From: Chitinilyticum litopenaei DSM 21440 | Lineage (GTDB): Bacteria; Pseudomonadota; Gammaproteobacteria; Burkholderiales; Chitinibacteraceae | DNA: 19,425 nt | Direction: 5' to 3' | NCBI RefSeq assembly: GCF_000428145.1 | Contig: NZ_ATZJ01000055.1 | Location: forward strand, 1-19,425 | Shown here: in pieces, positions 13,871 through 19,425 of the stretch | Position numbering within the stretch: the stretch's first letter is position 1 | How the letters are laid out: every line of letters starts with the position of its first letter | Notes under the pieces: model-generated | Databases searched by the model: none | The model's input: only the letters and a program-made list of their open reading frames with translations | What the model was told of the DNA's origin: nothing | Position numbers and translations under genes: made by a program

Positions 13871-13912
13871 GTGCCGAAACGCTCGCCCGCCGTGCCGAAA
13901 CGCTTGGCCGCC
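13871..13912. promoter_or_regulatory. Tandem 21-bp direct repeat, candidate AraC operator
   Basis: GTGCCGAAACGCTCGCCCGC plus C (13871-13891) is followed directly by a 21-base copy (13892-13912) that differs at two positions. Both begin GTGCCGAAACGCT. AraC regulators commonly bind two half-sites in direct repeat 21 bases apart, next to or over the -35. Here the proximal unit abuts a poor -35 of an operon that itself encodes an AraC regulator. Confidence 0.6.
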
Positions 13913-14285
13913 CTCTGGTGGCAGGGCAACTCGCATACCCAATACCCATTCCACATGCAGCCTAATAAATGAGAGGGCCACAGCTCAATACCCCATGCAA
14001 AACTGGGCGCATGCATCCCGCAGGCACCAGCTCAATAATCAACCTGATTATGTCTTTCCTTCAGGAGGCCAGAGTCACACAAGCGTTGATTAGTACGTTC
14101 TGCCCTGAAAGCCGCTGAGAAGCGCAGGTTTCCCCGCAAGGGGAGGATCAGGCGCGGGACGTGCTTGAGGGCGTAGCCCGGGTTGTCCCGCGTCCCCGGA
14201 AAAACGAGTCCCCCAAGGGGATTTGCCTGCCCGGCAAGCGCAGGGGCCGCGTAAAATACCCGCTTCACCCACCAAGGCCCGCCCC

Positions 14286-14750
14286 ATGTTGAATAACGAT
14301 GTATTGCGCAGCATTCGCTTCATGCTGGATTTGTCCGACGCCAGAATGGCCGAGCTGGTGCAATCGACCGGCCATGCCGTCAGCCTGGACGACATGGCGG
14401 CCTTTCTGAAAAAAGTGGACGAGCCAGGCTTTGCCGAATGCGACGACCTCACTCTCGCGCATTTTCTCGACGCACTGATCATCCTGCGCCGCGGCAGGGA
14501 TGACAGCCGCCCCGCACCGCCCATCGAGCTGCCGATGCACAACAATCTGGTGCTGAAAAAGCTGCGCACCGCCTTCGAGCTGAAGGACGATGACATCTGC
14601 GCCATGCTGGCAGCCGCCGGCTTCAGCGTCTCGAAATCGGAACTCTCGGCCCTGTTCCGCCGCAAGGACCACAGGCATTTCCGGCCCTGTGGCGACCAGT
14701 TCCTGCGCCACTTCCTCAAGGGCCTGACCCAGCGCATCCGCAAGACCTGA
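14286..14750 (+). CDS. yehS: DUF1456 family protein (YehS-like)
   Basis: A 154-residue protein made of two similar halves, about 1-70 and 85-151. Each starts with the pattern NN(D/L)VLRxIRxxLxLxDxxMxxL and ends in a short helix. The first half is MLNNDVLRSIRFMLDLSDAR and the second is MHNNLVLKKLRTAFELKDDD. This internal duplication and length match YehS of E. coli (DUF1456). The biochemical role of the family is unknown; some reports associate it with growth phase or nucleic acid binding, which I cannot confirm. The start is placed by the conserved MLNNDVL beginning. No strong ribosome-binding site is visible. It is monocistronic and followed by two repeats. Likely cytoplasmic. Confidence 0.85.
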   Translation: MLNNDVLRSIRFMLDLSDARMAELVQSTGHAVSLDDMAAFLKKVDEPGFAECDDLTLAHFLDALIILRRGRDDSRPAPPIELPMHNNLVLKKLRTAFELKDDDICAMLAAAGFSVSKSELSALFRRKDHRHFRPCGDQFLRHFLKGLTQRIRKT

Positions 14751-14758
14751 CCTGACTG

Positions 14759-14832
14759 GGTAGCCAGCCCGGCAACTCGTCATGCCGGTGTCCCACGGGG
14801 ATGACGAATTGTACTTTGCTGAGGTAGCGACC
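14759..14832. repeat. Intergenic palindromic repeat, CGTCAT/ATGACG family, short copy (B)
   Basis: CAACTCGTCAT (14773-14783) and ATGACGAATTG (14801-14811) are 11-bp arms with one mismatch, with GGTAGC at the left edge and GGTAGCGACC at the right. It is immediately followed by the MITE-like element at 14834. The match with the copy at 8257-8305 includes the flanking GGTAGCCAGC. Confidence 0.6.
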
Positions 14833-14833
14833 T

Positions 14834-14948
14834 ATTGATCCGGCCCTCTGTTGTTTTCACGCGTAGGAGCGAGCTTGCTCGCGAAGCGTTGCCGATCGCG
14901 AGCAAGCTCGCTCCAACGGAAATTCAAACTGCAGAGGACCGGATCAAT
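14834..14948. mobile_element. MITE/REPIN-like element, copy 2 (inverted)
   Basis: The ends ATTGATCCGGCCCTCTG at 14834 and CAGAGGACCGGATCAAT ending at 14948 are an inverted repeat of 17 bases with one mismatch. The inner REP hairpin (14862-14918) has 23-bp arms with one mismatch. Reverse complemented, the element aligns end to end with the copy at 4144-4256. The 316-base gap between yehS and the AraC-GyrI gene holds repeat B and this element, then about 120 bases in which the AraC-GyrI promoter must lie. Confidence 0.75.
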
Positions 14949-15066
14949 AATCACAAGCCGGCATGGTCGCGCCAGTCAGGAGCCCCCGGCCAGCAGTCGC
15001 GCCAGCCCCACCGACTCCGCAACCCGGATCAATGCGCCCCGCCTAGACTTTTGGCCTGGAGGATGT

Positions 15067-15945
15067 ATGAGCAAAGCACGCACCCTGCAGGACTACGCAC
15101 GGCGCATGATGCGCGTGGTGCAAACCTTGTGGCAGGACCCGACACGGAGCTACTCGCTGGAGGAACTGGCCAGCGTGGCGAACTTCTCGCCCTATCATTT
15201 CCACCGGATTTACCGGGAAATGATGGGCGAAACCGTGAACGCGACGCAGCAACGCTTGCGCCTGCAATTTGCCTCGCGGGATCTGGCGTCGGCCGCGCAG
15301 CTGCCCTTGCTGCGCGTGGCCCGGCGGGCCGGCTATCAGAGCAGCGCCGCCTTCGTGCGCGCGTTTGCTGCCGCCTACGGCATGACACCTGGGGCATATC
15401 GCCGCGTGCGCTTGGCCACCCTCCAGTCACACATTGATCAGGAGCTGGATATGTACAAGGTGGAATATCGCACCCTCACCGCGCCGATTCATCTGGCAGC
15501 GCGCGCGCATGCAGGGGCTTTTATCGAAATTGGCGAGGCCTTCAGCCTGCTGGAGCTGGCCATGCCGGCGCTGCCGGCCGTGCCCGGAGCGCGCTGGTTC
15601 GGGCTGTATCACGACGACCCGGACGATGTGCGGCAGGGACGGATCGGGCCTGAACTGCGCTCGGAAGCCTGCGTGGAAATCGCCGCCAGCGGCGCGCTGC
15701 CTGCCGGCCTGCACCGCACGCAGATTGCCGCCGGACGCTATGCGGTGATCGAGCATCACGGCCCCTACGTCGAGCTGGACCAGGCCTATCACTGGCTGAT
15801 CGGCGTGTGGTTGCCGCAAAGCGGCGAGCTGCCCGAGCCGGTGCCGGGCATCGAGCTCTACCTCAACGACCCCTGCGATACCGCGCCCAAGGATCTGCGC
15901 ACCGAAATCTGGCTGGCACTCGCCGCCAGAGCGGACGAGGCCTGA
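15067..15945 (+). CDS. AraC family regulator with GyrI-like effector domain
   Basis: A 292-residue regulator of the Rob/BmrR-like layout. The N-terminal half is a double helix-turn-helix, residues about 8-114: YSLEELASVANFSPYHFHRI (29-48) and LPLLRVARRAGYQSSAAFVR (79-98), ending YGMTPGAYRR (104-113). The C-terminal half, from about 130 (YKVEYRTLTAPIHLAARAHA), is a GyrI-like ligand-binding domain, with GRYAVIEHHGPYVELDQAYH as its conserved core. Such regulators respond to hydrophobic or cationic compounds. The start at 15067 is fixed by CTGGAGG just upstream; the reading frame continues farther upstream through the MITE-like element but is not coding there. No target gene is adjacent. It ends at a strong hairpin. 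Confidence 0.9.
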   Translation: MSKARTLQDYARRMMRVVQTLWQDPTRSYSLEELASVANFSPYHFHRIYREMMGETVNATQQRLRLQFASRDLASAAQLPLLRVARRAGYQSSAAFVRAFAAAYGMTPGAYRRVRLATLQSHIDQELDMYKVEYRTLTAPIHLAARAHAGAFIEIGEAFSLLELAMPALPAVPGARWFGLYHDDPDDVRQGRIGPELRSEACVEIAASGALPAGLHRTQIAAGRYAVIEHHGPYVELDQAYHWLIGVWLPQSGELPEPVPGIELYLNDPCDTAPKDLRTEIWLALAARADEA

Positions 15946-15975
15946 GCGGCACGGCCAGCCCCCCGCACCGTACCG

Positions 15976-16007
15976 CCGCCGCCCGCAGGGCTTCCTGCGG
16001 GCGGCGG
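15976..16007. terminator. Strong hairpin after the AraC-GyrI gene
   Basis: CCGCCGCCCGCAGG (15976-15989) and CCTGCGGGCGGCGG (15994-16007) make a perfect 14-bp stem with a GCTT loop. No T tract. A second small hairpin, GTGGCG-TGAG-CGCCAC, follows at 16031-16046. Confidence 0.55.
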
Positions 16008-16173
16008 TCATGGCTGCGGCCAGTGCCCCGGTGGCGTGAGCGCCACAGGCCGCGCCACCGCCAGCATTCCCGCTGGATAAGCCTGCATTCAGCCATGGTA
16101 AGCTGCCCGGCCCGGTGCTGGCACAACAGCCCGGTTCTGCGCCATCACAACAAGAACACCCTGGAGAATCGCC

Positions 16174-16887
16174 ATGCCCTTTCCCGCCAGTAAAACCTAC
16201 GGCACCCTGAGCATCCAAGTCACCGACGTCGAAGGCACCCACACCTCCTCCTTCAGCGGCCTGTCGCACTTCAATCTGCTGGGCAGCGACGGCAGCCGCA
16301 GCTATCAGGTGAACATCGACTCGCAGAGCAGCGCCAATCCGAATGTGCTGATGACCAGCAACACCGTCAGCGCCAGCGACATGCAGCAAATCCTCGCGGC
16401 CGCCGGCAATCCGCCCGCCGGCTTCACGGCGCTGGCCACGCAGGCCGGCAGCGGCGCGCTGGACCTGATCCGCCAGGCGCAATTTGCCCCGGTGATTGCC
16501 GCCTTCCAGTCCGGCACGCCGCTGTCGGCCGACCAGATCGGCGCGCAACTGGCGCAAGCCCTGACGGTGGGCGCCAGCCTGGTGGTGTTCGGCACCTATT
16601 ACGATGATTCGACGCAGGATCAGTCCGAGCCGCGCTGGCACAGTTACGGCCGTCAGCGTGCGCAGGAAAACAGCCAGCTGCCGCCACGCGGCATGGACGA
16701 CGTGCACCTGAACCAGGGCACCCCGTCCTCGCAGGAACAAAGTGCCGACAATGGCACTTATCAGGACGGCGCGCTGTTTGTGCTGAACGCGGACGGCAGC
16801 GCCACGGCCTTCTACTTCATGTTCGCCGGCCAGTGCCTGCAAACGGACGACAGCGGCAATTGCAGCAACGGCTGCGCCAACGGCTGA
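16174..16887 (+). CDS. DUF2278-like protein
   Basis: A 237-residue protein with no signal peptide. The C-terminal half carries the DUF2278/YukJ signature: SYGRQRAQENSQLPPRGMDD followed by VHLNQG (158-182), then NGTYQDGALFVLNADGSATA (193-212). The N-terminal half (TYGTLSIQVTDVEGTHTSSF, HFNLLGSDGSRSYQVNIDSQ) is beta-rich, also as in that family. The very end is a cysteine-rich tail (CLQTDDSGNCSNGCANG, Cys221, 230 and 234) that I do not know from the family. Function is unknown. CTGGAG lies 7 bases before the ATG. Monocistronic; it shares a bidirectional terminator with the LprI-type gene. Confidence 0.72.
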   Translation: MPFPASKTYGTLSIQVTDVEGTHTSSFSGLSHFNLLGSDGSRSYQVNIDSQSSANPNVLMTSNTVSASDMQQILAAAGNPPAGFTALATQAGSGALDLIRQAQFAPVIAAFQSGTPLSADQIGAQLAQALTVGASLVVFGTYYDDSTQDQSEPRWHSYGRQRAQENSQLPPRGMDDVHLNQGTPSSQEQSADNGTYQDGALFVLNADGSATAFYFMFAGQCLQTDDSGNCSNGCANG

Positions 16888-16925
16888 TCAGGCGGGCACG
16901 CTGAGCAGCCCGCAACGGCAAGGCA

Positions 16926-16958
16926 GGGTGCGCAAATCCCGCTGGGGTTTGCACACCC
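16926..16958. terminator. Bidirectional hairpin between convergent genes
   Basis: GGGTGCGCAAATCCC (16926-16940) and GGGGTTTGCACACCC (16944-16958) give a 15-position stem with two non-Watson-Crick positions and a GCT loop. It lies 38 bases after one gene and 15 bases after the other. Confidence 0.6.
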
Positions 16959-16973
16959 GGCATGCCGGAGAGC

Positions 16974-17363
16974 CTACTGCTCCTCGACCAACTCCTGCAG
17001 CTCGCTGATGCGCTGCTCGGCGCGCGCCTGCATGCAGCCAAGGTACATCGTGCCGCGCACGCTGCCGCCGGACCAGTAGGTATAGACCGCCTGGCAATCC
17101 GCCTCGCGGAACTTCACCCACAGCCGCTGGGCATCGACAAACTGCTTTTTCAGGCCGGCCTGCTCCGGCGTATCGGGGTTTTTGCTCAGCGCATCAATCT
17201 GCTTCAGCACGCTGCGGTACACCGCATTGAGCTTCTGCTCGGTTTTTTCCTGCGCGCTGCGCGCGCACTGCTCGATCTCCGGCGTGGTGACGGCCTTCTG
17301 GCAATCCAGTGCCCAGGCCGGCGCCGCGCCAATGCACAGCAGTACTGCAAACAATCGTGTCAT
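16974..17363 (-). CDS. LprI-type lysozyme inhibitor family protein
   Basis: A 129-residue periplasmic protein: signal peptide MTRLFAVLLCIGAAPAWA, with a cut after residue 18. The mature part has four cysteines, at 21, 33, 90 and 110, likely in two disulfides, and the family pattern of LNAVYRSVLKQI followed by LWVKFREADC (81-90, Trp, Arg and Cys of the LprI/DUF1311 signature) and YLGCMQARAEQRI. LprI of Mycobacterium inhibits lysozyme; for most other members activity is untested. The start at 17363 directly begins the signal peptide. A TACAAT -10 (17412-17407) lies 43 bases upstream on the minus strand. It is divergent from the LemA-DUF3137 operon. Confidence 0.88.
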   Translation of the reverse strand: MTRLFAVLLCIGAAPAWALDCQKAVTTPEIEQCARSAQEKTEQKLNAVYRSVLKQIDALSKNPDTPEQAGLKKQFVDAQRLWVKFREADCQAVYTYWSGGSVRGTMYLGCMQARAEQRISELQELVEEQ

Positions 17364-17676
17364 GGCGATGCTCCGTTACGGCGGCGACACGCCGCCCGTC
17401 AGCGGCATTGTAGGGGCTGGCGCCAGATGCTGAACGGTTGCTTGCTGCGCATGCATGCCCGGCGCGGTGGGCCGCGTATGTTGGTCAGGCCCAAGCGGCG
17501 CGCTCGCGTGTTCCCCTACTGCAACAGTGGGTATGCTTTTCCGGAAGGCAGGGCAAGCGCGATGGTAAGCTTTTCGCAAGCATTGTTTGCCAAGGACCGG
17601 CAAACGCTACGCGGCAGCCCGCCCCTGCACCCCGGCTGCCTGTTTATTTTTCCGCCGCTTTTCTGGACTACTCGCC
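17364..17676. other. 313-base divergent region between LprI-type gene and lemA
   Basis: It contains a probable -10 for the LprI-type gene (TACAAT, minus, 17412-17407) with TTCAGC 16 bases upstream. It also contains the palindrome GTTTGCC-N7-GGCAAAC at 17585-17605. No gene could be supported. Confidence 0.5.
17585..17605. promoter_or_regulatory. Inverted repeat upstream of lemA
   Basis: GTTTGCC and GGCAAAC are perfect 7-bp complements with a 7-base centre, 71 bases before the lemA start. Operator or hairpin; the sequence alone does not decide. Confidence 0.35.
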
Positions 17677-18222
17677 ATGCCAAGCTTTCTCGTCTGGGCC
17701 ATCCCCTTGCTGCTAATCATCGTGCTGGCCCTGCTGTACAACTTTCTGGTCAGCAAGAGAAACCAGGTGGAATTCGCCTTTGCCTCCATCGATGCGCAGT
17801 TCAAGAAGCGCTACGACCTGATTCCCAATCTGGTCAGCGTCTGTGAAAAGTACATGGGCTATGAGGAAAGGCTGCTGAAGGACTTGGCCGCCAGCCGCAG
17901 CAACTTCATGCAATCCAGCGACGACGGCAAGGTGAGCATGGATGGGCAGGCCTGCGCGCAGCTGCGCTCGGTGATGGCACTGGCAGAAAGCTATCCCGAG
18001 CTGAAAGCCAGCAGCAGCTTCGAATCGCTGGAGCGCGCGCTGAACGAAGTCGAGGAACAGCTCGCCGCCGCGCGCCGCGCCTTCAATGCGGCGGTAACCG
18101 ACTACAACAACGCCTGCCAGATGTTCCCCACCAGCATCCTCGCCAGCATGATGGGACTGAAGGAACGCAGCTGGTTCGAGGCCACCGCCGAAGAGCGCGA
18201 ACCGGTACGGGTATGGCGATGA
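17677..18222 (+). CDS. lemA: LemA family protein
   Basis: A 181-residue membrane-anchored protein. Residues 4-23 (FLVWAIPLLLIIVLALLYNF) are a single transmembrane segment, followed by the hallmark LVSKRNQVEFAFASIDAQFK (24-43), then KRYDLIPNLVSVCEKYMGYE (43-62). The rest is a helical bundle with EVEEQLAAARRAFNAAVTDY and NNACQMFPTSILASMMGLKE. Full length for the family. LemA proteins have no firm molecular role. The start at 17677 lies directly before the membrane segment; ribosome-binding sequence is weak, and an upstream in-frame start at 17587 adds a non-family leader. It overlaps the DUF3137 gene, a common partner, so the two proteins probably act together at the inner membrane. Confidence 0.92.
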   Translation: MPSFLVWAIPLLLIIVLALLYNFLVSKRNQVEFAFASIDAQFKKRYDLIPNLVSVCEKYMGYEERLLKDLAASRSNFMQSSDDGKVSMDGQACAQLRSVMALAESYPELKASSSFESLERALNEVEEQLAAARRAFNAAVTDYNNACQMFPTSILASMMGLKERSWFEATAEEREPVRVWR

Positions 18223-19169
18223 CCCAGCTCTCCCCCGCCATCCAGCAAATCTTGGCCCGTCTGGAAAACGAACGCGAGGCCGAAGTCGGCCGGAACGGGC
18301 AATACATGCTGTGGGCAGCCGGCGCCGCCGCCGTACTCGCGGTCATCGCCCTGGCCATATTTCGCGAACTGCTGGCCGGCGCCATTCCGCTGGGAATCGG
18401 CGTACTGATTGCTGGCATGCTCTGGCTGCAGCGTGGCAGCAAAACGGCGATCAAGTTCAAGCTGGAAGTCATCCCCGCCCTGCTGGCCGAGCTGGCGCCG
18501 GACATGCGCTACGAGCCGAACCGCTGCATCAGCGAAAACGAGTTCGTCGCAGCCGGCTTTTTCGGCAAGATCGACCGCTACACCAGCAGTGGCAGGATCG
18601 GAGGGCGCTTTGGGCTTACCGCGCTGCACTTTGGCTATGTGCACGCCGAGGAATCCTATCAGGAGTCGTATACCGATTCGCAGGGCAAACGCCGCACCCG
18701 CACCAAATACCGCACCCTGTTCCGGGGCATCTTCCTGTCGGCGGACAACAACAAGGCCTTTTATTCCCGCACCCTGCTGCAGCCCGGCAGCGTCAATTTC
18801 CTCAACAATTTCTTCGGCAGCTACCTCACGCTGGAAGACCCCGAATTCAATGACATCTTCAAGGTATCGGCCGACAACGAAGTCGAAGCCCGCTACCTGC
18901 TCACCCCCAGCACCATGGAGCGCTTCAAGGCACTGCACGAGCGCTTTCGCGAGATGCATGCCGTCTACCGCGACAGCCGGCTGCTGCTGGCGCTGCCGGG
19001 CGGCGAGCCCTTTCAGGTCGATGGCGGCGACTCCTTCCTCAGCGGCGAGCAGGCGCTCGCCTTGAGCGAGGAACTGCAGCGCTACCTGGGCGTGGTTGAC
19101 ATGCTGGACCTGAACACGCGCATCTGGAGTAAGGCGCCCATGCGGACGCCGGAACCCGCCGCCAGCTAG
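18213..19169 (+). CDS. DUF3137 family membrane protein
   Basis: A 318-residue protein with two adjacent membrane segments at about 32-51 (MLWAAGAAAVLAVIALAIF) and 54-72 (LLAGAIPLGIGVLIAGMLWL), followed by a large soluble domain. The soluble domain carries GKIDRYTSSGRIGGRFGLTA, KYRTLFRGIFLSADNNKAFY and LEDPEFNDIFKVSADNEVEA, typical of DUF3137. An alternative start at 18219 gives a 4-base ATGA overlap with the lemA stop; the longer start overlaps by 10. Either way translation is probably coupled to lemA. Its stop codon (19167-19169) falls at the edge of an IS630-type element, so the original C-terminus may have been altered. Function of the family is unknown. Confidence 0.9.
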   Translation: MAMTQLSPAIQQILARLENEREAEVGRNGQYMLWAAGAAAVLAVIALAIFRELLAGAIPLGIGVLIAGMLWLQRGSKTAIKFKLEVIPALLAELAPDMRYEPNRCISENEFVAAGFFGKIDRYTSSGRIGGRFGLTALHFGYVHAEESYQESYTDSQGKRRTRTKYRTLFRGIFLSADNNKAFYSRTLLQPGSVNFLNNFFGSYLTLEDPEFNDIFKVSADNEVEARYLLTPSTMERFKALHERFREMHAVYRDSRLLLALPGGEPFQVDGGDSFLSGEQALALSEELQRYLGVVDMLDLNTRIWSKAPMRTPEPAAS

Positions 19170-19425
19170 TGCTCTGAGCGCAACGAATCTTTAGCTTTCG
19201 CAACCTTTTCCAATATCGCAGATGACGTCGCGGTCCAGCGGTAAGGCTTGGGGGTGGCGTTGCGCTGCTCAAGGTAGCGCGCAATGGTTTCCTCCAGCTC
19301 CCCGACGCTGCGAAACACACCCCGGCGCAGCTGGTCATCGGTCAGGTCGCGAAAAAAACGCTCGACCAGATTCAGCCAGGACGCACTGGTCGGAGTGAAG
19401 TGCAGATGGATGCGCGGATTTTTGG
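19166..19425 (-). CDS. IS630-type transposase, C-terminal part (cut by window edge)
   Basis: On the minus strand from the window edge to a TAG at 19168-19166. The residues read IHLHFTPTSASWLNLVERFF, then RDLTDDQLRRGVFRSVGELE, then ETIARYLEQRNATPKPYRWT, and end KDSLRSEH. The first part is the last catalytic-Glu segment of IS630 family DDE transposases (PTSASWLNxVE). The rest is outside the window. The stop codon overlaps that of the DUF3137 gene in opposite orientation, so the IS end must lie at or within a few bases of this point. IS630 elements insert at TA, and a TA is present at 19167-19168. Whether the element is complete cannot be seen. Confidence 0.88.
   Translation of the reverse strand, partial: KNPRIHLHFTPTSASWLNLVERFFRDLTDDQLRRGVFRSVGELEETIARYLEQRNATPKPYRWTATSSAILEKVAKAKDSLRSEH

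Larger units (their letters stand above)
13812..14285. other. 474-base divergent intergenic region
   Basis: The left part (13843-13912) is the promoter and operator region of the PEBP-araC operon. Farther right lie a direct repeat CAGCTCAATA (13981-13990 and 14028-14037) and a palindrome ATAATCA-ACC-TGATTAT (14035-14051). After that comes a GC-rich stretch of about 200 bases up to the yehS start, with GCGGGAC and GTCCCGC complementary segments. I see no gene I can support. A TAAAAT just before 14260 could be the -10 of the yehS gene. Confidence 0.5.

Noticed and set aside
14032..14268. A 78-codon open frame on the minus strand before yehS
   Set aside because: No ribosome-binding site and no recognisable domain. 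It runs through the GC-rich stretch that looks repeat-like.
14851..15066. Extended N-terminus of the AraC-GyrI regulator through the MITE-like element
   Set aside because: The upstream in-frame codons lie in the repeat, and CTGGAGG sits immediately before the ATG at 15067, where the family alignment begins.
15427..16842. A 471-codon open frame on the minus strand
   Set aside because: It runs across the AraC-GyrI and DUF2278-like genes and their intergenic hairpin, and has shadow composition.

Overview
The window is a GC-rich (about 65% by eye) stretch of a Gram-negative chromosome. Signal peptides, a lipobox lipoprotein, a LprI-type lysozyme inhibitor, a YbhB-type PEBP protein and a YehS (DUF1456) protein fit a beta- or gammaproteobacterium. 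A beta-proteobacterium near Neisseriales/Chromobacteriaceae is my best guess; this is inference, because no marker gene is present. No tRNA, rRNA or CRISPR array was seen.

Layout. The left edge is the N-terminal part of an IS1595-type transposase (1-400, minus), followed by an imperfect inverted repeat built on CTCTGTG units. Then come a small cupin (729-1076, +), an unrecognised secreted protein (1215-2474, +), a SIMPL/DUF541 protein (2776-3519, -) with a clear terminator, a small secreted regulatory-like beta-sandwich protein (3762-4148, +), a DUF2252 protein (4324-5736, -) and a polytopic membrane protein (5833-6717, -). A secreted SUMF1/FGE-like protein carrying a chitin-binding module follows (7113-8198, +). 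Next is a two-gene unit on the minus strand, a MerR regulator and an NAD(P)H oxidoreductase (9335 to 8318), with a MerR-style promoter in the gap. The middle holds a lipoprotein that looks like a divergent subtilisin-type protease (9782-11212, +), a GFA-family zinc protein (11324-11725, +), a small unknown protein (11927-12238, -) and a PEBP plus AraC regulator operon (13811 to 12421, -). The right part has YehS/DUF1456 (14286-14750, +), an AraC-GyrI regulator (15067-15945, +), a DUF2278-like protein (16174-16887, +), a LprI-type protein (16974-17363, -) and a LemA-DUF3137 pair (17677-19169, +). The window ends in the C-terminus of an IS630-type transposase (19166-19425, -).

The genes are mostly short, independent units: envelope and secreted proteins, redox or detoxification enzymes and one-component regulators. 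There is no large pathway. The most distinctive content is between the genes. I see four kinds of intergenic inverted repeat: (i) a 113-115 bp MITE/REPIN-like element with terminal inverted repeats around a REP hairpin, in two opposite copies; (ii) a 48-bp nested dyad (GGTATA ... CATT ... AATG ... TATACC), in three copies with identical span; (iii) a CGTCAT/ATGACG palindrome family, in three copies; (iv) the CTCTGTG repeat. Two regulatory architectures can also be read from the sequence: a 21-bp tandem direct repeat next to a weak -35 upstream of the PEBP-araC operon, which looks like an AraC operator, and a dyad in a 19-20 bp promoter spacer downstream of merR.
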